A stretch of DNA of 37,858 nt from Argonema galeatum A003/A1 (GCF_023333595.1 NZ_JAIQZM010000048.1:1-37858); one strand, 5' to 3'; shown: positions 7,204-16,781, counted from the stretch's first letter. Notes: generated from the sequence alone by a model not told the origin. A program made the numbers and translations.

Positions 7204-9864
7204 ATGAAAATTTTACGGCGTCTGCTTAATTGGAATTTATTATTTTTAGCAGGTTTCCTGCTTTGTATTTTACTAGATACAGCTGGTTCCGCATTGCAGG
7301 TAAAAGCTGGAGATATTGAAAAAACGCCAGTTTCAGATTTAAGCTCTCAGCAAATTAGAGAATTTAATCTAAAATCTGACATCTCCAATGTGCAATTTTC
7401 TGTAAGCCAGTTGGTAGAGCGGGGAGAGCAGCTTTATGAAGCTGGCAAATATACTGAAGCCATTACCCTTTGGCAACAAGCCCTTGCCGGGATTTCTACC
7501 CCACAGGAGCGAGCAGCGGTTTGCCGCAACTTGGCTGCTGCTTTTAGGCAAATTGGACAAATAGAGCCAGCGATCGACCATTGGGAGCAAGCAATTAAAA
7601 TTTATCGGCAAACAGGCTCTAGCACTTCTCGCATCGAACTAGGTAGATCGATCGCAGAGCAAGCCCAAGCTTACAGCGAACTGGGACAGCACAAACGAGC
7701 CATTAACCTTTTGCAATCTGCTATCCAAATTTCACAGCAAAATCAAGATAAGCTCACTCAAGCAGCGGCGATGGGAGGCTTAGCCAATACCTATTTTGCT
7801 CTCGGAGACTACGAAAAAGCACTGTCTTTTCAACAAAACAGCCTGAAAATAGCTCGTGAATTGGAGCAAGGGAGTAGGGTAGAGGGGGAAAGCTCCAAAA
7901 TTTTCCAGTCAAGAGTCCCCAATTACATCCAAACTGCGCTCAACAATTTGGGGAATGTTTATGCAAAGCGAGCCGATCGATATCGTTATCAAGCTAATGT
8001 AGCTGACTTAGAAGGCGATGAGCGAGAAAAAACTCGATTGCTCGATTTAGCACAACAGGATATTGCTGCTGCCAAACAAGCATTTGAAGAAAGCATTCAA
8101 CTAAAAACAACTGATGCCGTAACAGTACAAGGTTTGCTGAATTTGAATCGCTTGCTACAGCGAAGTGCTACGGTGTTGAATCCAAAAGTGACGCCCTCAG
8201 TTAATTCAGATATCATTACTAGCAATCGTGCCCAAGCTTTAGCGTTGCTGGAAAAAATGCCTGAGTCGCGGGATAAAGCTTATTCCTTAATTAATTTAGC
8301 AGTAGATGCAGATTCAGCGAAGGCTGCAAAACTATTGGCTAATGCGATCGCAGTGACGAGAAATATTGGCGATACTAGAGCAGAATCTTTTGGTCTTGGT
8401 AGTTTAGCACAAGTGTACGAGAAAGCCAATCAATATAAGGAAGCATTAGATTTAAATCGCCAAGCTCAATTTGCCGCCCAAAAGGTGAACGCCGTTGATA
8501 GTTTATATCGGTGGCAATGGCAGGCAGGGCGTATTCTGAGAGCAACTGGTGAAACAGATCAAGCAATTTTGTATTACGAACAAGCGATCGTTTCACTTCA
8601 GAGCATTCGCAGCGATATTCTGGCGGCTAATAAAGACTTGCAATTTGACTTTCGCGATTCTGTAGAACCAGTTTATAGGCAAATGATGGGGCTGCTGTTA
8701 CAACCGACAAATAACAGGGAGATTTACACTAAAAACTTAAGTAAGGTTTTAGATACTTTAGAGTTACTTAAGTTAGCAGAACTGCAAAACTTCTTTGGCG
8801 ATGAATGCGTGCAAGTAGCCAAAGATAATGCCTCAGCGGATGGGAATATAGCAGACACTGGCGCAGCGGTAATTTACTCAATTATTCTGGACGATCGCAC
8901 AGAAATGATTATGCGATCGCCCGATGGTCAGCTAAAAGGTTATCCTGTAGCAATGGGGCAAGATATCCTTCAGCAAGAAATTGACAGATTGCGCCTGTTG
9001 CTAGAAAGTCGGGCTACCGAAGAATATCTTCCTCAATCCCAAAAAATTTACAACTTGCTAATTCGTCCGATCGACAAAGATTTGGAATTAGCAAAGCCGA
9101 AAACACTTGTCTTTATTAACGATGGCGTCTTGCGAAAAGTGCCGATGGCAGCATTGCACGACGGTAAGGAATTTTTAATCCAAAAATATGCGATCGCCAC
9201 AACACCTAGCCTCAGTCTAACTGCCAGCAAAGCAGTACAACGACGCGAACTCAAAGTTTTAAGTGTCGGCTTAACCGTTGAACGTCCACCATTTGCCGCC
9301 CTGCTCAATGTAGCTGCGGAAGTAACAGAAGTTCAAAAAATCATGGGAGGAACCAAACTCCTAGATAAAGATTTTACCATATCTCGCTTAGAAATAGAAC
9401 TGCGTCAGAATAATTTTCCAATTATTCATATTGCTACCCACGGCAAATTTGGCGTAGATGCTGCAAGTACTTTTCTAGTAGGATTTGACGATCGAATCAG
9501 CATCGATCAAATTGATAATTTGTTGCGATTTACCGGACGAAATAGAGCGAGAATAGCAAACAAACAACCCGTAGAACTGCTAACATTAAGTGCCTGTCAA
9601 ACAGCAGCAGGAGACAATCGATCCTCTTTGGGAATTGCTGGCGTTGCCGTTCGCGCCGGAGTCAAAAGTGCCCTGGCGACGTTGTGGTTTATTAACGATG
9701 AAGCTACTGTGCCACTGATTGAAGAATTTTACACCCAGCTGCTTCAACCTAACATTACAAAAGCAGAAGCATTACAAAAAGCCCAACTGAAATTGATTGC
9801 TTCAGACGACTACAATCACCCGGCTGTTTGGTCGCCATTTATTCTGATTGGAAATTGGTTATAA
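7204..9864 (+). CDS. Secreted TPR-CHAT caspase-like protein
   Basis: 886 residues. A basic start and hydrophobic stretch (about 8-29) give a signal peptide or anchor, so the protein should be periplasmic or envelope-bound. TPR-type helix pairs fill about 66-470 (for example YEAGKYTEAITLWQQAL, IGQIEPAIDHWEQAI, LGDYEKALSFQQNSL). A CHAT domain (about 555-886) follows, with the caspase-like dyad intact: H746 in IHIATHGKF and C798 in LSACQTAAGD. The end (HPAVWSPFILIGNW) is typical of the family. CHAT proteins are cysteine peptidases related to separase and caspase; in cyanobacteria they often lie next to two-partner-secretion exoproteins, CHASE2 receptors and DUF928 proteins, as here. The substrate is unknown. 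There is no Shine-Dalgarno sequence, and a perfect inverted repeat abuts the start. Confidence 0.92.
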   Translation: MKILRRLLNWNLLFLAGFLLCILLDTAGSALQVKAGDIEKTPVSDLSSQQIREFNLKSDISNVQFSVSQLVERGEQLYEAGKYTEAITLWQQALAGISTPQERAAVCRNLAAAFRQIGQIEPAIDHWEQAIKIYRQTGSSTSRIELGRSIAEQAQAYSELGQHKRAINLLQSAIQISQQNQDKLTQAAAMGGLANTYFALGDYEKALSFQQNSLKIARELEQGSRVEGESSKIFQSRVPNYIQTALNNLGNVYAKRADRYRYQANVADLEGDEREKTRLLDLAQQDIAAAKQAFEESIQLKTTDAVTVQGLLNLNRLLQRSATVLNPKVTPSVNSDIITSNRAQALALLEKMPESRDKAYSLINLAVDADSAKAAKLLANAIAVTRNIGDTRAESFGLGSLAQVYEKANQYKEALDLNRQAQFAAQKVNAVDSLYRWQWQAGRILRATGETDQAILYYEQAIVSLQSIRSDILAANKDLQFDFRDSVEPVYRQMMGLLLQPTNNREIYTKNLSKVLDTLELLKLAELQNFFGDECVQVAKDNASADGNIADTGAAVIYSIILDDRTEMIMRSPDGQLKGYPVAMGQDILQQEIDRLRLLLESRATEEYLPQSQKIYNLLIRPIDKDLELAKPKTLVFINDGVLRKVPMAALHDGKEFLIQKYAIATTPSLSLTASKAVQRRELKVLSVGLTVERPPFAALLNVAAEVTEVQKIMGGTKLLDKDFTISRLEIELRQNNFPIIHIATHGKFGVDAASTFLVGFDDRISIDQIDNLLRFTGRNRARIANKQPVELLTLSACQTAAGDNRSSLGIAGVAVRAGVKSALATLWFINDEATVPLIEEFYTQLLQPNITKAEALQKAQLKLIASDDYNHPAVWSPFILIGNWL

Positions 9865-9923
9865 AAAATGGTGAGATAGGGAATCAAAATGAACATTGGA
9901 AAGAAAACTTTATCGTGGATGAG

Positions 9924-10961
9924 TTACTCTGGCTGCTCTTCCTCTGCTTCAGCAATGGTTCGTTTCGTGGCAAAGCCCTTGAGAATAATGCCTCTAATTA
10001 GTGATACTTCGGCATCCAGGCTTTTGGCGTGATCTTCGTATTTTGCTGCCGCACTTTGTAAATTGTAATTTTTCATCCGCCCAGACATTTGACGCGAGAA
10101 CGTGACCTTTTCCTCCATTGCCCGAACAGCCGACCACAAAGCATTTTCAATATTCTGAGTTTGCTCTGATAGAAACACATTAGCCGTAAAGGAGTGTCCT
10201 ATGTGACAGCGAAACCGGACTGGCTCTTCTTTCCCAATTTGCCAGATACTGCCGTTGCATTCAGGGCAGGTGTAAGTTGTCCGAGTTCCGATCGCTTCTA
10301 CATTCTCTAAAAACTCCTGGGTATTCATTTGCTGTTCAGCAATCCTGGATTCAATTTCGATCTCTTCGGTCACGGGGTATGCCTCCTCAGTTGCGGGTTG
10401 ATTCGACAACTGCACTAGCAGGTCTGGGATTTCTGCAAGCGGCAGGCAGCGATCGACCTTCACATACCGCAACGCATTCTTTGCCATGCTGGGGTATTCT
10501 GCTTCTTTCGGGTCTTGAACGATCGCCACTCCGCCCTGTTTCTTGATTGCCTGTAATCCCACGGTGCCATCATCAAGATAGCCAGTAAGCACCACACCCA
10601 CCACCCTTGAACCATAAGCACGGGCGGCTGAACGAAACAACGCATCGATCGCGGGTCGAAACCTATTTTCTTGAGGGCCACGCACCACGCGCATTGAGCC
10701 TTGATTGACCAACAGGTGATGATCGGGCGGCGCGACGTAGATTCGCCCTTTTTGAATTGGCTCTCCGTCGGACGGGTGAGATGCCGGGAGAGAGCCTACA
10801 TCTGCAAGAATTTTGGGAAGAATACTGGGCTTATCGGCTGCGAGGTGCTGAACAATAAAGAGGGCAGCATCTATGTCAGTAGGCAGAGTACCCACGAGCG
10901 CGCCCAGTGCTTTGAGTCCGCCTGCCGAAGTGCCAATAACGATAATGTCGTGTCCCGGCAT
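9924..10961 (-). CDS. Stand-alone CheB-type methylesterase with C-terminal Cys/His module
   Basis: 345 residues from the ATG at 10961, chosen because AAGGAA lies 5 nt upstream and MPGHDIIVIGTSAGG is the true domain start; the frame runs 71 codons further upstream without support. The CheB esterase domain (about 3-185) has the catalytic triad S12 (GTSAGG), H39 (FIVQHLA) and D131 (LTGYLDDGTVG). There is no receiver domain, so control differs from enteric CheB. The C-terminus (about 240-345) has a CPEC...RCHIGH zinc-ribbon-like motif followed by a helical region (ENALWSAVRAMEEK), an arrangement seen in other free-standing CheB proteins. There is no cheR or chemoreceptor nearby. It lies convergent to the CHAT gene. 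Confidence 0.88.
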   Translation of the reverse strand: MPGHDIIVIGTSAGGLKALGALVGTLPTDIDAALFIVQHLAADKPSILPKILADVGSLPASHPSDGEPIQKGRIYVAPPDHHLLVNQGSMRVVRGPQENRFRPAIDALFRSAARAYGSRVVGVVLTGYLDDGTVGLQAIKKQGGVAIVQDPKEAEYPSMAKNALRYVKVDRCLPLAEIPDLLVQLSNQPATEEAYPVTEEIEIESRIAEQQMNTQEFLENVEAIGTRTTYTCPECNGSIWQIGKEEPVRFRCHIGHSFTANVFLSEQTQNIENALWSAVRAMEEKVTFSRQMSGRMKNYNLQSAAAKYEDHAKSLDAEVSLIRGIILKGFATKRTIAEAEEEQPE

Positions 10962-11228
10962 AAATTCCTTTTTTTTAGTGAATGAAAGCAGCCCAACGTT
11001 ATCTATGTCTAGTGAATGTTTTAGCACAACTTCGCTTATGTTTAGCAGAAGTGACAAAATGGTCTTCGTCCAACGAATTGCGGTAGTCTTCAATGACAGG
11101 CTATGAGGAGTTGTTATGCTTTTGTTCAAAAAAATAACATTTTTATTCCTCTGCTCCCCTGCTCTTCTGCACAAGCGCTCAAGAACTCAAATAGCATAGT
11201 AAATACGGAAGATCCGTATCTCTATGAA

Positions 11229-11614
11229 TCACGGAAAGACAATTTTGCCTATCGGCGCATATCCCAGGAAAAGGTGGGCAGCCGATCGCAGCACACTTTC
11301 AGAATAGATAATCTTTTGTATGTTTAGACTTGGCGCAGGTTTTGCGGTGGCATTGTAGGTTGCGATTTCCCCTTCCAGCTAAAATCGCTATGAGTGCGGT
11401 AGTGGTCATTGTCGTGCATTGTCTGGAAGATGAAGTTATAGATGGGATTAAAACCCAGGGTTGTGTCATAATTTTCGGCAGACACGCAGAGATGACCTTG
11501 CTGGATATCGGCAAACATCTCTGCGGCATTGTAACGCGCATACCATGAGAATTGTAGATTTAGCGGGGTACTCTGAAACTCACTCCAGAGCCAATCACAA
11601 TTGACAAATAACAA
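11229..11614 (-). pseudogene. 5'-truncated, frameshifted gene of unknown family
   Basis: On the minus strand a protein-like sequence runs from about 11600 (WLWSEFQSTPLNLQFSWYAR) to SDFSWKG near 11372. It then continues, after a one-register shift at a GGGGAAA run, as EIATYNATAKPAP...LGYAPIGKIVFP to a stop at 11229-11231. Both halves have normal protein composition, and the join falls in a homopolymer, so I read it as one gene with a frameshift. The 5' end is missing: it collides head-to-head with the start of the exoprotein gene at 11628 and has no upstream continuation. I do not recognise the family. The rest of the gap 10962-11628 shows nothing I can support. Confidence 0.6.
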
Positions 11615-11627
11615 TCATGCAATTACA

Positions 11628-14084
11628 ATGAAAAAATTAAAACTTTTTGTTTTCCCATTAGCTTTTTTCATTTTTAATGCAAGAGTTCAAGCGCAAATTG
11701 TCCCCGACGCCACCTTGCCAGTGAATTCTATGGTTACTCCACAGGGCGATACCAGCTTAATTGAAGGAGGCACAAAAGCAGGCAGCAATCTATTTCACAG
11801 TTTTCAACAATTTTCCGTTCCCGCAGGCGGCACCGCATTTTTCAACAACACTCTCGATATTCAGAATATCTTCACTCGCATCACTGGGGGAACAATTTCT
11901 AATATTGATGGTATTATTAAAGCTAACGGCACTGCTAACTTATTTTTGCTTAATCCGAATGGGATTATTTTTGGGCCTAATGCTCAACTGAATATCGGCG
12001 GTTCTTTCCTTGCTAGTACCGCAAGTGCGATCGAGTTTGCAGATGGTACAAAATTGAGTGCCGCATCTACTCAAAACACACCTTTATTAACAATAAGTGT
12101 ACCTATCGGCTTACAATTGGGTGCCAATCCCCAGTCAGCATCTATTCTCGTTCAAGGATCGAATCTCTCAGTAGAAACTGGCAAAACTTTAGCGTTATTG
12201 GGCGGGAATATCACAATTTTTGGTAGCACAAATCCTTTTTATAGAGGTCTAACTGCGGGTGGTATTCCTTTAGCCATAGTTGCAGGAAATCCAGTCGCGA
12301 CTACACCAGGAGGACGTATTGAAATAGGCAGCGTAACTGAAGGTAATATAAGTTTAACAGCTACTCAACTTGGCTTGGCTTTAGATTACGCAGGCATCGA
12401 AAATTTTGGTAATATCCAAATGTCTGGTGGCGCTACAGTTGATACCAGCGGGACTGGCGGGGGTGAAATCCAGATCGCAGCGCGTAATTTGCGACTCAAC
12501 GAAGGTTCTCGCATTACATCTATTACCTTGGGTGGCGATGCAGGCAGAACTATCACGGTGAATGCTTCTGAGTCAGTGGAAATAACTGGAACAGGAGAAT
12601 ACGCTCGAAATGTGCTACAGTTTGTTTCTGGAAGTGTTAGTTCCGATAATCTTCGCAACGGCTTCTTTACTCTCAGTTTTGGTTCGGGAGCGGCTGGTAA
12701 TATCTTAATTAATACTCGCCAGTTTAATGCCAGCAACGGCACATTTGTAGCTACTTCAACTTTTGGCCTCGGTAAAGGTGGAGATGTCACCATAAATGCG
12801 GCAAATTTAGTAGAATTGAGGGCATCTTTTGTAGCAACGGGGACTGGCGTTGGTGATGCGGGTGCGGCGGGAAATTTGACGATTAATACCCGCAATTTTA
12901 GAGGGCGAGATAACGCCATAGCGACAACTTCTAGTATTGGGGCAGGTAAGGGAGGACAACTGACGGTAAATGCAACGGATGCTATAGAATTGATTGGTAG
13001 CAATCCGATTCCGCTTGCACCGGGTGTCCGGGTTTTTACTGGCTTTTTTACCAGTGGTTTGGGTACGGGAGATGCTGGTGCGTTGGAGGTGAATACTGGG
13101 CGGTTAACGGTGCGATCGGGTGCGGGATTAGCCGCGAGTTCTTTTTTTCAAGGAGGCGGGGGGAATATCCTTATTAATGCCCCAGATGTGGTAGAATTAA
13201 TCGGCAGTTCGCCCGATGGTACGGCTCTCAGTTCTGTAGCGGCAGTAACTGAGCCAGGATCGACAGGTAATGGGGGAAATCTCACATTAAATACGGGAAG
13301 GTTGGTTCTTCAGGATGGGGGGAGACTCAGCGTTCGCAGTCGAGGTATGGGAAGGACAGGTGATTTAAATGTGACAGCTGACCATATTTTGATGATTAAT
13401 GAAGGGGGATTTGAAGGAACGGCTGTATCGGGTGAGGGTGCAGATATCACTGTGCGATCGCGTTCTTTGCAAATGTCGGACAATAGTTTTATCTCCGCTA
13501 CAGCAGGTACAGAAGATAGTACGGGGAATGGTGGCAATATCATTATCACCACAGATACATTAGTAGCACTGAGAAATAGCAATATTACTGCCAATGCTTT
13601 CAAGGGCAACGGGGGTAATATCCAAATTAATACTCAAGGCATCTTTAATACTCCAGATAGCTCCATCACCGCTAGCTCTAACAGCGGCGTCAGTGGCGTC
13701 GTAGAAGTTAGAACCCCCGATTCTAAGCTGCAAAATGCTTTAGCACCCCTTTTGACTAATTTTGTGATTCCCGATACTCTCTTAACCAAGGGTTGTCTCG
13801 TTGGTGGCGGTAGAGGAGAGGGAAACTTCACCTTCACTGGTACTGGCGGTTTACCTAGCAACCCCTACGATTCTCAATCCAGCTGGTATCCGGTAGCGCC
13901 AGTGCGAACAGTCGCGAACGGGAGAGCGAGAGAAAGGGTGAGTGAGGGAGAATATCCTATTGCCGATCGAATTGAGGAAGCACAGGCCGTAGTCGTAACG
14001 CCAGATGGACGGACTTTGCTGGTAACGGAGACCCAAAAAAGAGCGATCGCTAATGCACAAGATTTAATTTGTGGGTCAAATTAG
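11628..14084 (+). CDS. Two-partner-secretion (filamentous haemagglutinin-type) exoprotein 1
   Basis: 818 residues from the ATG at 11628, which directly opens a signal peptide (KLFVFPLAFFIFNARVQAQ); an upstream in-frame TTG at 11601 is less likely. The TPS domain (about 20-160) has the family marks NLFHSFQQFSV, NIDGIIKANGTANLFLLNP and NPNGIIFGPNAQLNIGGS. The rest is Gly/Asn/Thr-rich beta-helix (repeated GGNxxINT and VELIGSSP) to about 715. The C-terminal 100 residues carry the cyanobacterial pattern GTGGLPSNPYD and EEAQAVVVTPDGRTLLVT. The only two cysteines are C723 and C815, the latter 4 residues from the end. It should cross the outer membrane through an FhaC/ShlB-type pore, which is not in this window. 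A paralogue follows 52 bp downstream. Confidence 0.9.
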   Translation: MKKLKLFVFPLAFFIFNARVQAQIVPDATLPVNSMVTPQGDTSLIEGGTKAGSNLFHSFQQFSVPAGGTAFFNNTLDIQNIFTRITGGTISNIDGIIKANGTANLFLLNPNGIIFGPNAQLNIGGSFLASTASAIEFADGTKLSAASTQNTPLLTISVPIGLQLGANPQSASILVQGSNLSVETGKTLALLGGNITIFGSTNPFYRGLTAGGIPLAIVAGNPVATTPGGRIEIGSVTEGNISLTATQLGLALDYAGIENFGNIQMSGGATVDTSGTGGGEIQIAARNLRLNEGSRITSITLGGDAGRTITVNASESVEITGTGEYARNVLQFVSGSVSSDNLRNGFFTLSFGSGAAGNILINTRQFNASNGTFVATSTFGLGKGGDVTINAANLVELRASFVATGTGVGDAGAAGNLTINTRNFRGRDNAIATTSSIGAGKGGQLTVNATDAIELIGSNPIPLAPGVRVFTGFFTSGLGTGDAGALEVNTGRLTVRSGAGLAASSFFQGGGGNILINAPDVVELIGSSPDGTALSSVAAVTEPGSTGNGGNLTLNTGRLVLQDGGRLSVRSRGMGRTGDLNVTADHILMINEGGFEGTAVSGEGADITVRSRSLQMSDNSFISATAGTEDSTGNGGNIIITTDTLVALRNSNITANAFKGNGGNIQINTQGIFNTPDSSITASSNSGVSGVVEVRTPDSKLQNALAPLLTNFVIPDTLLTKGCLVGGGRGEGNFTFTGTGGLPSNPYDSQSSWYPVAPVRTVANGRARERVSEGEYPIADRIEEAQAVVVTPDGRTLLVTETQKRAIANAQDLICGSN

Positions 14085-14136
14085 ATACTGAAGGAATAGG
14101 TGGGCTAAATTATCAGAAGATCGTTATATCATTAAA

Positions 14137-16653
14137 ATGACTATTTCCAGAAAGTATTGGAATTGGACGATCGGGCTGGCGAGTATATCTCTGTTTGGGG
14201 GAGCGATCGCAACTTCTAGCTTTGCAGCTCAAGCCCAAGTTATCCCCGATACCACCTTGGGATCGGAAAACACTCGCCTCACAACGACAAACGGCAATTA
14301 TCAAATCGATGGAGGTGCGACGCGAGGACAAAACTTGTTCCACAGCTTCAGCCAGTTCTCCATCCCCAGAGGTTCTGGTGCTTACTTCAACAACGATGCC
14401 GTCAATATCCTCAATATTATCAGTCGCGTCACTGGGGGATCTATTTCCAATATTGACGGTTTGATTAGAGCCAACGGCAGTGCTAACTTATTTTTGATTA
14501 ATCCTAGTGGAATTATCTTTGGCCCTAATGCCTCATTGAATATCGGCGGCTCATTTATCGGCAGTACCGCCAGCAGCATCAAGTTTGCGGATGGGAGCTT
14601 TTTCAGCGCCACCACTCCCTCTGCACCGCCCCTACTGACAATTAATACACCGATCGGCTTGGCATTTGGGCTTAATCCGGGAAATATTCTCGTCCGGGGT
14701 GCAGGTAACAATCTCAGCTTCAATCCCGTTACTTATACGATCGAGACAAATGACCGACCCGTCGGACTAATGGTATCACCCGGTCAAACTTTAGCCCTAT
14801 TAGGGGGTGATGTGACCTTGGAGGGAGGAAATCTCACAGCATTTGGGGGACGAATCGAATTAGGGAGCGTTGGCGCGGGCAGTTTGGTGACGCTGACGCC
14901 ACTCCCCCCAACCTCTCCGTCAACTGGCGCTACTATATGGGCTTTGGATTACACTGGCGTTGACAATTTTCAGGATATCCGTCTAGCAATCGCCGCATCT
15001 GCCGATGCCAGTGGCGAAGGTGGCGGCAATATCCAGGTTGTCGGACGGCGTGTGACGCTAACTGAAGGCTCAGCTATTTTGGCACTCACCTTGGGTGCCG
15101 AAGCGGGGGGAACACTTAGCGTTCGCGCATCAGAGGTGGAAGCTCTAGGTTCTGCTGTCGATCGTCTGTTTGCCAGCGGCTTGTTTACTTCAGTCCAAGT
15201 TGGAGGCACAGGCAAGGCGGGCAATTTAACGATTGAAACCGATCGCTTGCTATTATCTGATGGGGCAGGGGTAGTAGCTGATACCTTTGGCTCTGGAGAT
15301 GCTGGCAATTTAACTGTCAGAGCAACCGACATTGTGGAACTGATTGGCACTATACCGGACGATCGGCTTCCCAGCGGCTTGTTTGCTTCAGTCAATCCAG
15401 GAGCTACAGGCAATGGGGGCAATCTGACGGTGGAAACAGCTCGCTTGCGGGTTGTCGATGGAGCAGCGGTAGCAACTGGTAGTTTTGGCTCTGGAAAAGC
15501 CGGTTCTGTTACCGTGCGGGCAACCGACACCGTGGAACTGATCGGCACTTCTCCTAACGGTTTCTATCCTAGCGGCTTGTTTACTTCAGTCTTACCAGAA
15601 GCCACAGGCGATGGCGGCAATTTGCTGGTGGAAACAGCTCGCTTGCGGGTTGTCGATGGGGCACAGGTATCATCTGAAACTACTGGTTTTGGAAAAGCCG
15701 GTGATTTGACCGTCAGAGCAACGGGTGCAGTGGAATTGATTGGTACTTCCCATGACGGTCAGTTTAAGAGCGGTTTGCGTGCTTTATCTACAAGCGACTT
15801 GGCGGCGGGTTCTTTGAGGATTGAGACTCTTAGTTTGACGATCGAAAATGGCGCTGAAATAACGGTCAGCAGTACGGGCTTAGGAAGCGCAGGCAAACTA
15901 ACCGTCTATGCCGACTCTATCCTACTTTCCAACTCTGGCAGCTTATCAGCTGAAACCAAAGCGGGCGGCGGTGATATTAACTTGTTTGCCTCCTCCTTAA
16001 TCTTGCGCCAAAGCAGCAATATTACTACTAACGCTCAAGGCAAGGCTACAGGCGGCAATATCACTATCAACGCAGACACCTTAGTCGCTTTGGAAAATAG
16101 CGATATCAATGCCAATGCACAAGACGCCAGCGGCGGTAAAGTTACCATCAACACACAAGGCATCTTTGGCACCCAGTATCGCCCCGCATCGATTTTAGAT
16201 ACCCCAGAAAGTGACATTACTGCTTCTTCTGCACGGGGAGCCGAGTTCAGCGGCACTGTGACTATCAACACCCCCGATGTTAACCGCGTTTCTGGATTAG
16301 TCGAATTATCCCAAAATGTGGTAGATTACACCGGACTGATTAACCAAACTTGTTTTTCAAGAGCTACACGCAGTCGCTTTGCATTTACCGGCAGCGGTGG
16401 CTTACCGAACAACCCTTACGACGCTCTGGGCGGCTGGTATTCTCTGGCGAGAGTCTCTGGGATGGGGGGAGTGGGGGAGCAAAACAAACCCTTTGCCAAT
16501 GCACCAGTCCCCAGTTTCCCCCTGTCTTCCCCAGTCACTATTGAGGAAGCACAGGGTATTGTTGTGACGCCAGATGGACGCACTATGCTGGTAACATCAA
16601 ACCAGATGAGTGCGATCGCATCTGCCCACAACTTAATTTGTCACTCATCTTAA
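14137..16653 (+). CDS. Two-partner-secretion (filamentous haemagglutinin-type) exoprotein 2
   Basis: 838 residues, tandem paralogue of the gene 52 bp upstream and probably in the same transcript. The signal peptide (about 1-33) ends ..FAAQAQ. The TPS domain (about 34-185) has NLFHSFSQFSIPRG, NGSANLFLINPSGIIFGP and LNIGGSFIGSTAS. The beta-helix stalk contains a 66-residue tandem repeat (see 15181-15774). The C-terminal block resembles exoprotein 1: GSGGLPNNPYDALGGWY, EEAQGIVVTPDGRTMLVT, and a terminal LICHSS. There are exactly two cysteines, C739 and C835. Between them lies a Pro/Gly-rich low-complexity stretch (GMGGVGEQNKP) encoded by G-rich repeats. A surface-exposed or released adhesin is likely; the ligand is unknown. 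Confidence 0.9.
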   Translation: MTISRKYWNWTIGLASISLFGGAIATSSFAAQAQVIPDTTLGSENTRLTTTNGNYQIDGGATRGQNLFHSFSQFSIPRGSGAYFNNDAVNILNIISRVTGGSISNIDGLIRANGSANLFLINPSGIIFGPNASLNIGGSFIGSTASSIKFADGSFFSATTPSAPPLLTINTPIGLAFGLNPGNILVRGAGNNLSFNPVTYTIETNDRPVGLMVSPGQTLALLGGDVTLEGGNLTAFGGRIELGSVGAGSLVTLTPLPPTSPSTGATIWALDYTGVDNFQDIRLAIAASADASGEGGGNIQVVGRRVTLTEGSAILALTLGAEAGGTLSVRASEVEALGSAVDRLFASGLFTSVQVGGTGKAGNLTIETDRLLLSDGAGVVADTFGSGDAGNLTVRATDIVELIGTIPDDRLPSGLFASVNPGATGNGGNLTVETARLRVVDGAAVATGSFGSGKAGSVTVRATDTVELIGTSPNGFYPSGLFTSVLPEATGDGGNLLVETARLRVVDGAQVSSETTGFGKAGDLTVRATGAVELIGTSHDGQFKSGLRALSTSDLAAGSLRIETLSLTIENGAEITVSSTGLGSAGKLTVYADSILLSNSGSLSAETKAGGGDINLFASSLILRQSSNITTNAQGKATGGNITINADTLVALENSDINANAQDASGGKVTINTQGIFGTQYRPASILDTPESDITASSARGAEFSGTVTINTPDVNRVSGLVELSQNVVDYTGLINQTCFSRATRSRFAFTGSGGLPNNPYDALGGWYSLARVSGMGGVGEQNKPFANAPVPSFPLSSPVTIEEAQGIVVTPDGRTMLVTSNQMSAIASAHNLICHSS
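15181..15774 (+). repeat. 198-bp (66-residue) tandem repeat in exoprotein 2
   Basis: The codon pattern for SGLF(T/A)SV recurs with TTG at 15181, 15379, 15577 and, more diverged, 15775: an exact period of 198 bp, three times. Each unit contains GNL(T/L)VETARLRVVDGA, then GSG.AG..TVRAT..VELIGT. The second and third units are the most alike, which indicates recent duplication or gene conversion. The period fits a whole number of beta-helix turns. Confidence 0.85.
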
Positions 16654-16751
16654 TCTATAAGCATAGCTAATTCTTTAAATTATTTTGTTTTAAAATTTCA
16701 ATGAAAACCACCTCTCAGAGCCAAAAAATACTTGATAACAGTTTGCAACTA

Positions 16752-16781
16752 TTGACGAATCTGCGCCATTTGAGGTATATT
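16752..16781 (+). promoter_or_regulatory. Putative sigma70-type promoter upstream of the CHASE2 cyclase
   Basis: TTGACG (16752-16757), 18-nt spacer, TATATT (16776-16781). It lies in the 390-bp gap 16654-17043, about 260 bp before the cyclase start, so it would give a long leader. The gap otherwise holds AT-rich sequence, a weak 47-codon frame without a ribosome site, and a GGAGAGGAG/GGGGGAGAGGG purine tract just before the gene. Confidence 0.4.

Noticed and set aside
7204..9864. Craspase-type CRISPR-linked CHAT effector
   Set aside because: There is a signal peptide and no cas7-11 or other cas gene; the neighbours are secretion-type.
10962..11174. N-terminal 71-residue extension of CheB
   Set aside because: Sequence is not protein-like, overlaps an AT-rich leader, and the inner ATG has AAGGAA at the right distance.
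12386..13003. Long minus-strand open frame (205 codons) opposite exoprotein 1
   Set aside because: Composition is Pro/Val/Ser-rich as expected from the complement of Gly/Asn-rich beta-helix repeats; no ribosome site or domain.
14970..15548. Minus-strand open frame (192 codons) opposite exoprotein 2
   Set aside because: Shadow of the same repeats; its periodicity follows the 198-bp repeat on the plus strand.
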